64,000 nucleotides of DNA from Tenacibaculum jejuense (GCF_900198195.1 NZ_LT899436.1:3191001-3255000); one strand, 5' to 3'; shown: positions 35,820-46,391, numbered from the stretch's first letter. Notes: generated by a model not told the origin, from the letters alone. Numbers and translations are program-made.

Positions 35820-36401
35820 TTATTTTTTCTTCTTTCGTTTGTAAAGAAATAATTGCCATTTTTCTTCAGCCACACCTTCTTTATCCATTTCTGCTCTAGA
35901 CATTGTGAAAAATAAATCAGATAATCTATTTACGTATGCCATTATATATTCTTCTACGCTATCTGGATCTTCTTGCATTAAAGTAACCAAAGTACGTTCT
36001 CCTCTACGGATTTGAGTTCTACACACATGACATAAAGCAGAAATTTCATTTCCTCCTGGTAAAATAAAATAATCTGAAGGTGAACTAATACCTGCTTCTA
36101 AAGCATCTAACCATTCTTCACAGAAATCTGCACCATCAATTGGTTTTGGATTAGGATTTTCTTTTTTAGAATCTGATGGACGGGCTAAATGTGACATCAT
36201 ATCCATCATGTCTTTTTGAATACGATGTAAATTAGTTTGCCATTCGTGTTCTGGACCTAATTTTGCTCTTAATAAACCGATAGTAGAATTCACCTCATCT
36301 AAAGTTCCAATGCATTCAATTCTTGCTGAATTTTTATACGTACGTTTTCCACCAAAAACTCCAGTTTTTCCTGCATCTCCTTTTCTAGTATATATCTTCA
36401 T
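35820..36401 (-). CDS. PduO-type ATP:cob(I)alamin adenosyltransferase
   Basis: A 193-residue PduO-type corrinoid adenosyltransferase that transfers the 5'-deoxyadenosyl group of ATP to Co(I). Motifs: TRKGDAGKTGVFGG (residues 5-18, ATP loop), LDEVNSTIGLLRA, and CRTQIRRGERTLV with the catalytic Arg/Glu. The ending has a run of Lys. It sits 3 bases after cobW and supplies adenosylation before amidation by CobQ. Confidence 0.93.
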   Translation of the reverse strand: MKIYTRKGDAGKTGVFGGKRTYKNSARIECIGTLDEVNSTIGLLRAKLGPEHEWQTNLHRIQKDMMDMMSHLARPSDSKKENPNPKPIDGADFCEEWLDALEAGISSPSDYFILPGGNEISALCHVCRTQIRRGERTLVTLMQEDPDSVEEYIMAYVNRLSDLFFTMSRAEMDKEGVAEEKWQLFLYKRKKKK

Positions 36402-36404
36402 TTA

Positions 36405-37526
36405 TTAAGCTGTTACAGTTAATTTATTTTCGATTGCTTTCTCTAAATCGCTTTCAACTAATTGTTCTCCAATAATTACTAAACGAGTTCCTCTAGTCTC
36501 TCCATCTTTCCACTTTCTATCAAAATAGTTTTCAAACCTGCTTGCCACACCTTGAACAATCATACGCATTGGTTTGTTTGGTACATCTATAAATCCTTTA
36601 ATTCTATAGATTTCAAACTCTGCAACAAGCTCTTCTAAGGCTTTTATTAATTGTTTTGGAGTATGTGGTGCTTTCACAGATAATACTAATGAATTAATTG
36701 TATCGTCATGATCGTGATCATGGTGGTGATGGTCATGATCGTGGTCATGGTGATGGTGATGTCCGTGGTGATCATGATCATGGTCGTGATGATGATGGTG
36801 ATGCGCTTCGTGATGTGAATGTTTTTCTTCAATGAAATCTTCAGATTTCGCATCTAAACCTAATAAAACATCAACAGGAATATCTCCTTTTACACCAGAA
36901 ATAATCTTAATTTGATTTCCGATTTTATTCTGAATAATATCTCTTACTTCATTGAACTTTTCTCCATCTATTAAATCTGACTTTGTCATAATTACTAAAT
37001 CTGCGCATGATAATTGATCTTCAAATAATTCTTCAATTGAAGACTCGTGATCTAAACTATCATCTGCCAAACGTTGTTCTTGAACTTTTACTCTATCGCA
37101 AATTTCTCCCGTAGCTTGCCCAACACTATCTACAACAGTTACCACTGCATCTACGGTAATTTGAGGTTTTAAATCTGGCCAATTAAATGCTCTTACTAAT
37201 GGTTTTGGTAAAGCCAATCCAGAAGTTTCTATGATAATATGATCAATTTGATCTTTACGCTCCATTAATTGTAGCATCGTTGGTAAAAATTCTTCTTGTA
37301 CAGTACAACAAAGACAACCATTACTTAATTCTAAAATATTTTCTTCTTCACATCCACAATCGTTTCCTTTTAGAATTTCTCCATCCATTCCTAATTCACC
37401 GAATTCATTTACGATTATAGCCAAACGTCTACCATTCGCATTTTTTGCTATTTGATGAATTAATGTTGTTTTACCCGATCCTAGAAAACCGGTTATTATA
37501 GTTACTGGTATTTTATTTGTAAGCAT
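36405..37526 (-). CDS. cobW: CobW-type GTPase metallochaperone
   Basis: A 373-residue G3E GTPase. P loop GFLGSGKTTLI, the metal-site CxCC in NGCLCCTVQE, and GTPase motifs ETSGLALP and TKSDLID are present. A His/Asp tract of about 45 residues (HHEAHHHHHH... HDHDHDD) precedes the C-terminal domain and probably binds cobalt or zinc. It is expected to deliver Co to the chelatases. I start it at 37526; an upstream in-frame ATG at 37580 would lie before the promoter-like box at 37550-37557. First gene of the leftward corrin operon. Confidence 0.88.
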   Translation of the reverse strand: MLTNKIPVTIITGFLGSGKTTLIHQIAKNANGRRLAIIVNEFGELGMDGEILKGNDCGCEEENILELSNGCLCCTVQEEFLPTMLQLMERKDQIDHIIIETSGLALPKPLVRAFNWPDLKPQITVDAVVTVVDSVGQATGEICDRVKVQEQRLADDSLDHESSIEELFEDQLSCADLVIMTKSDLIDGEKFNEVRDIIQNKIGNQIKIISGVKGDIPVDVLLGLDAKSEDFIEEKHSHHEAHHHHHHDHDHDHHGHHHHHDHDHDHHHHDHDHDDTINSLVLSVKAPHTPKQLIKALEELVAEFEIYRIKGFIDVPNKPMRMIVQGVASRFENYFDRKWKDGETRGTRLVIIGEQLVESDLEKAIENKLTVTA

Positions 37527-37549
37527 GGTGTTTTCAGATTTATTTGAAT

Positions 37550-37557
37550 CAAAAATA
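37550..37557 (-). promoter_or_regulatory. -7 box of the leftward cob operon
   Basis: On the minus strand TATTTTTG matches TAnnTTTG exactly, 24 bases before the chosen cobW start. No good -33 TTTG is found at the usual spacing, and no cobalamin riboswitch fits in the 140-base gap. Confidence 0.35.
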
Positions 37558-37606
37558 AGAGTTTTATATTTCTTTAGCATAATTAATTTACAAGCAATAA
37601 CAGAAA

Positions 37607-37634
37607 AAAGCCTTACTGGATTTAGTAAGGCTTT
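37607..37634 (-). terminator. terminator after galE
   Basis: A perfect 11-bp stem, AAAGCCTTACT (37607-37617) with AGTAAGGCTTT (37624-37634). Read leftward it ends in a T run, so it separates galE from the cobW operon. Confidence 0.9.
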
Positions 37635-37670
37635 CTATGATTTATTTTTAAAATAAAATATTTTGATTTG

Positions 37671-38696
37671 CTATTTTAGTGTATCTACTGTTTGCTTCTT
37701 CTGCCATTCATAAGCCGATTTTAAAGCTTCATTTAATGTTTTTTCTGTTTTCCAACCCAACTCTCTATTTGCTATAGTTGTGTCTGCAAATGCAGCCGTA
37801 ACATCTCCTTCTCTTCTTGCTACGATTTTGTAATTCAGTTTTAAATCATTAGTTTGCTCAAATGCGTTGATAATTTCAATTACAGAATTTCCTTTTCCTG
37901 TACCTATATTGAAATACTCAAAATTTTCTTTGTTCTTTTTTTCCATCAATCTTTGCAGTGCAGCAACATGAGCCTTTGCCAAATCAACCACATGAATATA
38001 ATCTCGAATTGGTGTTCCGTCAGGTGTATCATAATCGTCACCATAAACAGATAATTGTTCTCTAATTCCTAAAGCTGTTTGAGTAATATAAGGTACTAAG
38101 TTTTGAGGAACTCCTAATGGTAATTCTCCTATTTTTAAACTATCGTGCGCACCTATCGGATTAAAATAACGTAAAGCTATTGCATTTAAACCATTTGCTT
38201 TACAGGTATCTCTTATAATCTCTTCACCAATCTGTTTCGTATTTCCGTAAGGAGATTCTGCTGGTTTGATTGGTGCATTTTCAGTAATGGGTAATTCATC
38301 TGCTTGACCATATACTGTACACGAAGAACTAAAGATAAAATGATCTATATTTCTATCTCTCATTTCTTGAAGAAGATATACCAAGGCTCCGATATTGTTT
38401 TCGTAATAATCTAAAGGTTTTTGTACACTTTCTCCAACCGCTTTAAACGCAGCAAAATGAATAATCCCATCAACATTTACCTTATTAAAAAAGTTTTTCA
38501 CCTCTTCTTTAACTCGTAAATCTATTTGGTGATATTCTGGCGTTGTACCAGTTATTCTTCCAATATTGTTTAACACTTCTACACTAGAATTTGATAAATC
38601 ATCTATAATAACAACATCAAAACCTGCATTTTGAAGCTCTACAACTGTATGTGAACCAATGAATCCTAATCCACCAGTAATTAAAATTTTCTTCAT
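37671..38696 (-). CDS. galE: UDP-glucose 4-epimerase
   Basis: A 341-residue extended SDR. NAD-binding ITGGLGFIGSHT at the N-terminus, catalytic SSSCTVYG with YGNTK (Tyr-x3-Lys), and the family NPIGAH and GDDYDTPDGTPIRDYIHV segments. It interconverts UDP-galactose and UDP-glucose, the last Leloir step. It is the final gene of a leftward operon with glycosidases and a sugar permease (6 bases from the GH42-like gene), and its partners galK, galT and galM are in the divergent operon. Confidence 0.95.
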   Translation of the reverse strand: MKKILITGGLGFIGSHTVVELQNAGFDVVIIDDLSNSSVEVLNNIGRITGTTPEYHQIDLRVKEEVKNFFNKVNVDGIIHFAAFKAVGESVQKPLDYYENNIGALVYLLQEMRDRNIDHFIFSSSCTVYGQADELPITENAPIKPAESPYGNTKQIGEEIIRDTCKANGLNAIALRYFNPIGAHDSLKIGELPLGVPQNLVPYITQTALGIREQLSVYGDDYDTPDGTPIRDYIHVVDLAKAHVAALQRLMEKKNKENFEYFNIGTGKGNSVIEIINAFEQTNDLKLNYKIVARREGDVTAAFADTTIANRELGWKTEKTLNEALKSAYEWQKKQTVDTLK

Positions 38697-38701
38697 TTAA
38701 A

Positions 38702-41104
38702 TTATTTTGATGATTTAGAAATTTCTAAGAGTAAAACTCCTTTAGACTTCAATTTAAAGTTACTCCCTATTTCCAATCCATTCATCATATTTTTTACCTC
38801 AATATTTTCTTCGCCATCTAAACTAACTGTTAAATCAGCTGTATTTTTTCCTAAATTTACTATTGTTATTACATAACCATCTTCATTTTCTTTTTTAACT
38901 ACTTTCCAAACACTACCTTTCCAATCAGTTCCGTTAGTTTCTTTTACAAATACTTTTCTATCTGTTTTAACTTCTGAAATAGCTAAATCTTTAAACTCAT
39001 TCAAGCTTGTATTGTCAGCATAAATCAATTTTCCTTTACTAGCTGATAACTTTGTAGCACGTGTTTGTCCGTATTCATTTTTAGTCAAGCTTTCTTTTGA
39101 ATCAACCAAAATAACTCCTCCATTATCAAGGTAACTTTGTAAAGATTTAAATTCATTATCGGTAACATATTGCGTTTTATATACTACAATAACATCCCAG
39201 TTTTTATGATCTTGTTTATTAATAATTTTCTCTGTTGCAAAACCGATATTAAATCCTTCGAAATACAATGATTCGTATAATTTCGATTGCTCAGTCATAT
39301 GATGATTTTTATTAATCGCTGAGGTTTCTGAATGAAAAATTCTCAATGGTCTTCTTTGATCTCTTAAAGCTAAAATTTCTTCAGAAAAACTATTTAAATC
39401 ATACATCACTTGAGAAACTTCGTTCACTACATGTGGTTGCATATTTGCTGAACCTGCATATGAACCTGCTAAAGCCGGATCGAAGAAATTTAATTCACCT
39501 TCAAGTCTATCTTCTGGAGAACCATCGGCATCTCTAGCCCAAAACCAAGACATACTTGCATCCATTCCATGTAAAGTTGCCAACCAAAAACTACTTCTAA
39601 CATAATCGATATCTGTATCTAATTCTCTAAACCCAGAAGTTGACAAGAAATGTCCTTCTGAATTAATATGCAGTTTATTTGGTGAAACTGATTCTTGAAA
39701 ATCGTAAGAATGTGCTAATTCATTCCAATAAAAAGCGTACTTCTTTTCCCATTTTTCTGGTTGTTTGGCTCTGAAATTTCTCCCTCCTGTAATTTTCGCA
39801 TCATCACCAATCATCGAAGTTAATTCTGTTAATGCTTCATAATCGATTCCGTGGGAACGGTGATCGCCAATGAACATTTTTGCCATAATTTTAATATGGG
39901 TATCTGCATCTGGATTTACACTACGTAATTCATTCTGTAAAAAAGTAAACCATTCAATACCTCTATCCATGTTATAACGACACCAATCGTACCATAATGC
40001 CGTACCACGTTGAGCTGGATCCATAGGAATATCAATAGTAATTTCATTAAAACTTTTAAAACTACTATTCCAATTTTTGTTGAACTCTTTTAAATTACCA
40101 TCATATTTTTTTTCTAACCAAACTCTAAATTTATTTAATGTATATGATGAAATTGAATTCATCTCTAAATACTTTTGAGTCCAATGTCCTTTTTCAGAAA
40201 ACCAATGTGGTTCGTTAGATAAAATATAACCTAAATCGGTAACTTTTTTCCCTTTTGTTACTTCTCCTGTTTTTTTGATTACTTTACTCCAAACCTCTCT
40301 TAGCAAAGGATTGTCGACATCAAAACCTGTGAATAATGATCTTCCTTTTTCTATTTCAGGTTCTTGCTTTTTCATCCAATCAGGAACGCCCATATTCCAA
40401 AGCAACAAAAAACCAATGTTTGTATCTGGAACTTCTGTGATGTAACTCAATAAAGTTTCATCAAAAGTTCCGTCTTCATTTAGCATGTATGGATTACTTG
40501 GACGATCTTTATTTACATCATATAAATGACTTCCTGTGTGATAAATTGCACCTAAATGATCGTTATAAATATTTTTATCAGTTAAAGGAGCTCCTACAGT
40601 TTTAGAAAAATAATCATGAAGAAAAACAGGTCTTCCATTATTTATCAATTTATTTTTTTCTACTGTAATATTATCCCAAGCGACTTTTTGTGCTGGTTTT
40701 CTGGTTACCTTTCCATTTAAAATATTTTCTAAATCCTCAATTCCTTTATCAAGAATCTGAATCACTTTTTTCCTTTCAAAGTCTGGTAAATCTTTCGCTA
40801 AAGTTTCTTTCTCTGCCTCATATTTTTGATAGTATCCGAATAGTTTTTCAACTGCATCATAATTTTCTTGATCCCAATTTGCAAACTTTAAAAATTCTTT
40901 AGAAAACCATAAAACAGTTTCTTCTCTAGCTACATCTATTGATTTTTTCCTAGCATCATCAGTTAGTTTTTCTAATGTTTTAATTTTCTCTAAAGCTTCA
41001 CTTTCTAACTTATTTTTAGCTGTTGTTTTACAACCAAAACATAAAATTGTGAAAGCTACTAAACTTAAAACCTTTAGTAGTTTTATTTGGTTTATTAATC
41101 TCAT
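38702..41104 (-). CDS. GH42-like beta-galactosidase family lipoprotein
   Basis: An 800-residue lipoprotein (lipobox ILCFGC near residue 24) with a short coiled-coil-rich N-terminus (about 30-140), a TIM-barrel glycosidase domain of the GH-A clan (about 150-560), and C-terminal domains including a ThuA/GH42 trimerisation-like region (VIVVYKTQYVTDNEF). Candidate acid/base Glu is in YILSNEPHWF, and a candidate nucleophile in LHINSEGHFL. It resembles GH42 and the related GH167 enzymes reported from carrageenan-degrading marine bacteria. It probably removes galactose-containing units from red-algal oligosaccharides. The exact family needs a profile search. Confidence 0.7.
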   Translation of the reverse strand: MRLINQIKLLKVLSLVAFTILCFGCKTTAKNKLESEALEKIKTLEKLTDDARKKSIDVAREETVLWFSKEFLKFANWDQENYDAVEKLFGYYQKYEAEKETLAKDLPDFERKKVIQILDKGIEDLENILNGKVTRKPAQKVAWDNITVEKNKLINNGRPVFLHDYFSKTVGAPLTDKNIYNDHLGAIYHTGSHLYDVNKDRPSNPYMLNEDGTFDETLLSYITEVPDTNIGFLLLWNMGVPDWMKKQEPEIEKGRSLFTGFDVDNPLLREVWSKVIKKTGEVTKGKKVTDLGYILSNEPHWFSEKGHWTQKYLEMNSISSYTLNKFRVWLEKKYDGNLKEFNKNWNSSFKSFNEITIDIPMDPAQRGTALWYDWCRYNMDRGIEWFTFLQNELRSVNPDADTHIKIMAKMFIGDHRSHGIDYEALTELTSMIGDDAKITGGRNFRAKQPEKWEKKYAFYWNELAHSYDFQESVSPNKLHINSEGHFLSTSGFRELDTDIDYVRSSFWLATLHGMDASMSWFWARDADGSPEDRLEGELNFFDPALAGSYAGSANMQPHVVNEVSQVMYDLNSFSEEILALRDQRRPLRIFHSETSAINKNHHMTEQSKLYESLYFEGFNIGFATEKIINKQDHKNWDVIVVYKTQYVTDNEFKSLQSYLDNGGVILVDSKESLTKNEYGQTRATKLSASKGKLIYADNTSLNEFKDLAISEVKTDRKVFVKETNGTDWKGSVWKVVKKENEDGYVITIVNLGKNTADLTVSLDGEENIEVKNMMNGLEIGSNFKLKSKGVLLLEISKSSK

Positions 41105-41136
41105 TATAACTTGTGTTTGTTTTTACATCATCTGAA

Positions 41137-42711
41137 CTAAGCTTTTTCAGACTTCTTCATCAATTTTTGAATTTCTTCGATAGTTAAATTCTTTGTTTCT
41201 GGTAAGAATTTATAAAGTATTAAAAGTCCGACCAAAACGATACTTGCATAGAAAATAAAAATCGTATTTGCTCCCATATTTTGCAATTGCCAAGGGAAAA
41301 AGAACTGTACAACTGCACTTACTGTGCTTGATATTAAAGCAAATAAAGGAATTGCAACTCCTCTTAAAGAAATAGGAAATATTTCTGATAATAATACCCA
41401 CATTATTGGTCCGATTGAGAAGTTAAATGCAGCCACAAAACTTAGTATTCCTAATAGAATAAGTAAAGCATTAATATTTGTAGCTTCTTTTAATAATGCT
41501 CCGGAATTATCTCTTGCAGAAGTTTCTCCTAATACTTCTTTTATGGCTTCTTTAAACTCAGTATCACTATTATATTCTTTTCCAACTAATACGGAAAGTT
41601 TATCGACATCTGGAATATCTTTCATTTTACTGATAGCTTCATTTGTAACTTTATAAGTAGCCTGATTGAATCCGAATGCGCAAATTCCTAAACTTAGGAT
41701 AATCCATATTAATCCGCCAACAACTAGTGGTCTCCTTCCTATTTTATCAATTAATGAAAGCGATAAAATAGTTGCTAACAAGCCAATAACTCCCAACCAA
41801 ATTGCACTGGCAAAAGCTCCATCAGTACCTAAACCAAGCTGTTCAAACATTGTAGAAGCATAAGTCATAATCGCATTGATTCCTGTTGATTGTTGAACGA
41901 TAGCTAAGGTTAATGCTACGATACAAACAACTTTCATTGGTCCGCTAAAAATTTCTTTTAATTGTGAAGTAGTTGATTTATTGTTATCTGCATTAGATAC
42001 ACTTTCTTTCATTTCCTGAATATGAGCTTCTATTTCATTTTCAGGATATACTTTCGCTAACGAATTCCTAGCTTCTTCTTCTCTATTCTTATAAATTAAC
42101 CAAGCCGGACTTTTAGGGATTATAAATAAAAAGAAGAACCATAACACAGCAGGTAAAATTTCAATTCCTAACATCCAACGCCAACCAGTTTCATTTAGAT
42201 TTATAGTAGTTACCCAACTTGCATCTGTTCCCATTTGCTGTAGAATCCAGTAATTGATAAAGTAAGCTGCTGAAAATCCAATTCCAATATTGATTTGTAA
42301 CATTGAAACTAACTTCCCTCTTTGCTCTGGTGGAGCTATTTCTCCAACATACATAGAAGCTAACGTAATAGAACTAAAAGCTAATCCACCTAAAAAACGT
42401 GCTAAAAATAATGTGGTGAATGATGTTGCTAAAGCCGATCCTATTGCAGAAATTATATACAATAGAGCTATTGTTTTTAATGTAGTTTTTCTACCGTATG
42501 CGTTACTAGACCAAGCAGCTAATGGCAATGCAATTAAAACGCCTAAACCTGGACCAAAACCTATGGCACCAACTTCCCATTCGTTTAAATTAAATTCAGC
42601 AGTAATAAATTTAAATCCTCCTGAAATTAACGCTGCATCTAATCCGAATACAAAGCCACCTAAAGCAACGATTGTTGCATATATAAACACATTTCTTTTA
42701 TACGATTTCAT
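41137..42711 (-). CDS. MFS sugar:proton symporter
   Basis: A 524-residue major facilitator of the sugar-porter family with 12 hydrophobic helices. Signatures: GFVFGLDAALISGG in helix 1, FLARFLGGLAFS, and GRKTTLK-type AYGRKTTLK between helices 2 and 3, PKSPAWLIYKNREEEAR, QQSTGINAIMTY in helix 7, and DKIGRRPLVV. An about 70-residue insertion, probably periplasmic, lies around residues 350-410. It likely brings galactose or anhydrogalactose monosaccharide across the inner membrane. It lies in the same operon as GH127 and the GH42-like enzyme. Confidence 0.88.
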   Translation of the reverse strand: MKSYKRNVFIYATIVALGGFVFGLDAALISGGFKFITAEFNLNEWEVGAIGFGPGLGVLIALPLAAWSSNAYGRKTTLKTIALLYIISAIGSALATSFTTLFLARFLGGLAFSSITLASMYVGEIAPPEQRGKLVSMLQINIGIGFSAAYFINYWILQQMGTDASWVTTINLNETGWRWMLGIEILPAVLWFFFLFIIPKSPAWLIYKNREEEARNSLAKVYPENEIEAHIQEMKESVSNADNNKSTTSQLKEIFSGPMKVVCIVALTLAIVQQSTGINAIMTYASTMFEQLGLGTDGAFASAIWLGVIGLLATILSLSLIDKIGRRPLVVGGLIWIILSLGICAFGFNQATYKVTNEAISKMKDIPDVDKLSVLVGKEYNSDTEFKEAIKEVLGETSARDNSGALLKEATNINALLILLGILSFVAAFNFSIGPIMWVLLSEIFPISLRGVAIPLFALISSTVSAVVQFFFPWQLQNMGANTIFIFYASIVLVGLLILYKFLPETKNLTIEEIQKLMKKSEKA

Positions 42712-42736
42712 AAATCATTTTAAATAAATTTTAGTT

Positions 42737-42776
42737 TAAGACCATTTCTGCTGTCTTAAAAACAATAGCAGTCTTA
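42737..42776 (-). promoter_or_regulatory. hairpin between GH127 and the sugar permease genes
   Basis: The two arms (AAGAC..GTCTT outside, TGCT..AGCA inside) form a nested imperfect hairpin in the 144-base gap. There is no T run right after it, so it may be an mRNA stabiliser or processing site rather than a terminator. Confidence 0.3.
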
Positions 42777-42855
42777 CATTATAAATTAACTTACTAATAC
42801 TTCTATAAAATTTAATACGTAAAACTGCTAATTTTACATGGGGATTATAAAATTA

Positions 42856-44847
42856 TTACCAAACAACAGGCATAAAGACTGTCATTTCTGCTTGTCCTCT
42901 ATTACTCCATGCGAAATAAGGAACAAGATTCGTTTTATAAGAATTCCACTGAGGAGCTTTTACAGTTTTGTACATTGAATTTGGATTATCACTACGCAAC
43001 ATTAATTCGCTATTAATTGTAGTAACTCCACCTAAAAAATCTGGTTTAAACTCTGCTTCTAAAGCTTCTTTTCCATTGATGTAAACATCTAAGATATTTG
43101 TGTCTTTTGGTAAATCTGGAGATTCAACACAATATACAACCGGACCTCTTTTTACAGCAACTTGATTTCTTACCTCTTCAATACGTGGATGACCTTCTAC
43201 AAAATGAGTTTCCAAAGGTAAGTTTACTGTAATTACATCTCCTGCATTCCATTCTCTGTTTAAAATTGCATAAGTACCAGAAATAATTTCTGCAGTAACT
43301 TTTTCTCCATTAATAGAAATTGAAGCATTATTTACCCATTCTGGTATACGAACTAATATTTCAAATGCGTCTGATTTACATTCATCTATTGTTAGATTGA
43401 TGCTTCCTTCCCAAGGATAATTGGTTTCTTGAGTTACTTTTATTGTAGAACCATCAAGTAATTTTGTATCTAAAACACTACTTCCGAAAAGATTTACTAC
43501 TAATCCGTTTTCAGATAAATTATATGCCCATTCTGAAACTCTAGCAATTGTACGCACTAAGTTTGGTGGACAACAAAAACATTCTAAGTATGGTTTTCTT
43601 TCTGGAGTTTCTGTTACATCTTTATGTGCATCGTAATCTCTAGTATTGTTTACCATTCGTAATGGATTTGCATAGAAATACTCTTTCCCTGATAAACTAA
43701 TTCCAGAAAGCGCGCTGTTGTACATTACTAACTCTATAATATCTGCATATTTAGATTCTCCTTTAACTCCTAACATTCGATAACTAAACATGGCATTACA
43801 AAGATTTGCACAAGTTTCGTTGTAGGCTGTCATATTCGGCATCATATAATCATCGATAAAACCTTCTTCGATCATATCTCTGTTCTTTGACGCTCCGTAA
43901 TGTGTTTGTCCGACTGCTCCTGTCACATACATTTTCTTCTGAGTTACACTTTCCCAAAGTCTGTCTAAAGCATCCAATAATGCTTGCTCACCAGTTTCGG
44001 CATAAACATCTGTAGCTCCTGCATAATAATACAAAGCCAATACAGCATGTCCTACAGGTTCTGTTGCATCACGAAGTGCAGTTCGCTCTTGCACCATATC
44101 TCCGATAGGATATCCTTCTGTTGTAGTATGATGTTCAACTTCGTATTTCCCTCTATTATTTATAAAACGTTCAGCTAGTTCTAAATACTTTTTATCTCCA
44201 ACTGTTCTATACAATTTTACCAAACCCATAATTTGAGTTTGATTAAAACCAAAACGCCCATAATGTTTGGTTTCAGGCATAAAAATGGTATGTAATAAAT
44301 CGGCATGTTTTATAGCAATATCTAAGAAATTTCTTTTTCCCGTAATTGTATAATGTGCACAAGCACTCAACAATAAATGCCCAGTATTATACATTTCATG
44401 ATACTTTCTGTTTTCGTAACGATCTGCATCTTCTCTTAGTTGGATTTGAGTTTGCAGATATCCGTCTTCTTCTTGTGCTTTTCCAATGATACCAATATAC
44501 TCATCAAGTTTTTCTAAGATCTTTTCATCTTTATTATGTCCGTAAACATAAATTTGCGCTTCCATGTATTTATAAAAATCGCCATCATGCCAATACATTC
44601 CTTTATGCTCTCCTGTTTTTTCTCCAGCAGCAATCTTAAAATTATTTAAAGCGTGACCTATATCTCCGCATAATACATCTCCCATATAAGGAACCATAAT
44701 ATCTTCACAAAGCTTGAATTTATCTGCCCAAAAACCTGTGGTCCATTGACAATCTCCTAACTTAATTCCTTTAAACTTTGTATGAACTGCAAATGCTTCT
44801 TTATTTGATGAAACTTGATCTTCTATACTTGTTGATTCTGTTATCAT
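42856..44847 (-). CDS. GH127-family glycoside hydrolase
   Basis: A 663-residue GH127 (DUF1680) enzyme: an (alpha/alpha)6 barrel (about 25-430) followed by beta-sandwich domains. The metal/catalytic Cys cluster is seen as LECFCCPPNLVR (about residues 428-439), with the conserved Glu in AYNETCANLCNAMF. There is no signal peptide, so it acts in the cytoplasm or is exported otherwise. Characterised GH127 enzymes include beta-L-arabinofuranosidases and 3,6-anhydro-D-galactosidases from carrageenan loci; the sulfatase, galactose and KDGal genes nearby favour the second. That is inference. Confidence 0.85.
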   Translation of the reverse strand: MITESTSIEDQVSSNKEAFAVHTKFKGIKLGDCQWTTGFWADKFKLCEDIMVPYMGDVLCGDIGHALNNFKIAAGEKTGEHKGMYWHDGDFYKYMEAQIYVYGHNKDEKILEKLDEYIGIIGKAQEEDGYLQTQIQLREDADRYENRKYHEMYNTGHLLLSACAHYTITGKRNFLDIAIKHADLLHTIFMPETKHYGRFGFNQTQIMGLVKLYRTVGDKKYLELAERFINNRGKYEVEHHTTTEGYPIGDMVQERTALRDATEPVGHAVLALYYYAGATDVYAETGEQALLDALDRLWESVTQKKMYVTGAVGQTHYGASKNRDMIEEGFIDDYMMPNMTAYNETCANLCNAMFSYRMLGVKGESKYADIIELVMYNSALSGISLSGKEYFYANPLRMVNNTRDYDAHKDVTETPERKPYLECFCCPPNLVRTIARVSEWAYNLSENGLVVNLFGSSVLDTKLLDGSTIKVTQETNYPWEGSINLTIDECKSDAFEILVRIPEWVNNASISINGEKVTAEIISGTYAILNREWNAGDVITVNLPLETHFVEGHPRIEEVRNQVAVKRGPVVYCVESPDLPKDTNILDVYINGKEALEAEFKPDFLGGVTTINSELMLRSDNPNSMYKTVKAPQWNSYKTNLVPYFAWSNRGQAEMTVFMPVVW

Positions 44848-44920
44848 TATTTGCTATATTTTTATAAACATGTTGAATTTATCAGAGAAAACTTCAACAT
44901 TAATTCTTTGATTCAGTTAT

Positions 44921-46354
44921 TTAGTTTTTAATAGATTTTTTACTCTTGAAATCTGAAGTTTTTTCTTCTTTCTTCCAATAGTCATCCATTCTATCAATAT
45001 CGTATTTCTCATAACTCTTTTTCAGCATCCATCTTGGTCGTTCTAAAGTTAATTCCCACTCGAATAACTCTTTATACATTTCACGAAACAATTCTGGATG
45101 TTCACTAGAAACATCGTATAGTTCTTTTTCATCTTCTACGATATTAAACAACATCGCTGGACGATCTGGAAATCGTATTAATTTAAAATCTCCTTTACGA
45201 ATTGCTCCCCTTCCATCTTTCCTCCAAAACAAAGTTTTATGGGGTCTTTTCGTATTCTTTCCATTGATATAAGGTAGTAAACTTACTCCGTCAATATCTT
45301 TAATCTTTGATACATCACCCCCGCCAACTTCATAAAAAGTTGGTAATAAATCGAAAGTACTAATCGGATATTTATAGCTTGTATTTACTTTATTTTTCTT
45401 CGGAAGTTTTAGTAGAAAAGGCACTCGAATCCCGCCTTCTAAATGATTTGATTTTGTTCCACTAAGTGGATAATTTACTGAAGCATTTTTATCTGAAGGT
45501 CCACCATTGTCGTTTGTAAAAACAATTAACGTATTATCATCTAAACCTAACTCTTTTAACTTGTCCATAATTCGACCACAAGCTCTATCTAAAGCTAAAG
45601 TCATTGCTGCAACTTCTTTTCGCTTTCCTTTTAATTTGGGAAACTTTTCTAAGTCTTCTTTTTTGGCATCCATTGGTGTATGCACAGCATTAAAAGAAAC
45701 AAATGCAAAAAAAGGTTTCGATTTATTCTTCTCTATAAACTTTATCGTTTCATCAGCTAAAAAATCAGTAAGATAACCGTTGTGTTCTTGATAATTTTCA
45801 AATCCTTTTTCTAACCAATTCAATTTATCTTTTGGTAATTTCTTGTATGCAAAATAATCTCTTGCACCTCCTCTAAACCCGTAAAACTCATCGAATCCTC
45901 TTCGAGTAGGATGAAAACGATCTGCTCCTCCAACATGCCATTTACCATAAAAACCTGTTACATAACCCAAACTCTGCATGTAATCTCCCATGGTTTTTTC
46001 TTCTAAAGGCAATCCCATTTCTGCATTATCTTGAGCAGAAACTTTACTCATATATCCTGGCACATTGTTTTCCTCGTAACCAAAACGTTGTTGGTACTTT
46101 CCTGTTAATAAACCAGCTCTAGACGGACCACAAGTTGGGTCTGTAACATAAGCTTGTTTAAACTGAATACTTTCTTTTGCCAACTTATCTAAACTAGGAG
46201 TCAACATTTCTTTACTTCCTTGAAATCCGAAATCATGATATCCTGCATCGTCTGCAAAAAGTAATATGATATTAGGTTTATCTTGAGCTTTTACAGCAGT
46301 TGTTATCTGAACTGTAATTAACAAAAAAAGTATTTGTAGATGTTTTTTACTCAT
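44921..46354 (-). CDS. S1-family sulfatase, exported
   Basis: A 477-residue formylglycine sulfatase with a signal peptide ([16 protein letters not shown] to about residue 24). The maturation motif is TCGPSRAG (C-x-P-S-R), and the metal site begins [25 protein letters not shown] and the TNDNGG metal-ligand loop are present, so it looks active. It is the first gene of the leftward operon, thus the likely first step of desulfating an algal galactan oligosaccharide. I choose 46354 because the minus-strand TAAATTTG box at 46384-46391 puts an upstream ATG (46375) almost at the transcript start. The subfamily is not assigned. Confidence 0.9.
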   Translation of the reverse strand: MSKKHLQILFLLITVQITTAVKAQDKPNIILLFADDAGYHDFGFQGSKEMLTPSLDKLAKESIQFKQAYVTDPTCGPSRAGLLTGKYQQRFGYEENNVPGYMSKVSAQDNAEMGLPLEEKTMGDYMQSLGYVTGFYGKWHVGGADRFHPTRRGFDEFYGFRGGARDYFAYKKLPKDKLNWLEKGFENYQEHNGYLTDFLADETIKFIEKNKSKPFFAFVSFNAVHTPMDAKKEDLEKFPKLKGKRKEVAAMTLALDRACGRIMDKLKELGLDDNTLIVFTNDNGGPSDKNASVNYPLSGTKSNHLEGGIRVPFLLKLPKKNKVNTSYKYPISTFDLLPTFYEVGGGDVSKIKDIDGVSLLPYINGKNTKRPHKTLFWRKDGRGAIRKGDFKLIRFPDRPAMLFNIVEDEKELYDVSSEHPELFREMYKELFEWELTLERPRWMLKKSYEKYDIDRMDDYWKKEEKTSDFKSKKSIKN

Positions 46355-46383
46355 TATTCCATTTTTATAAAACATACAATCAC

Positions 46384-46391
46384 CAAATTTA
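46384..46391 (-). promoter_or_regulatory. -7 box of the sulfatase operon
   Basis: On the minus strand TAAATTTG is an exact TAnnTTTG, 29 bases before the chosen sulfatase start. No TTTG is seen at the usual -33 spacing. Confidence 0.45.

Noticed and set aside
41324..42727. Plus-strand reading frames opposite the sugar permease gene
   Set aside because: They mirror the permease membrane helices and lack independent evidence.
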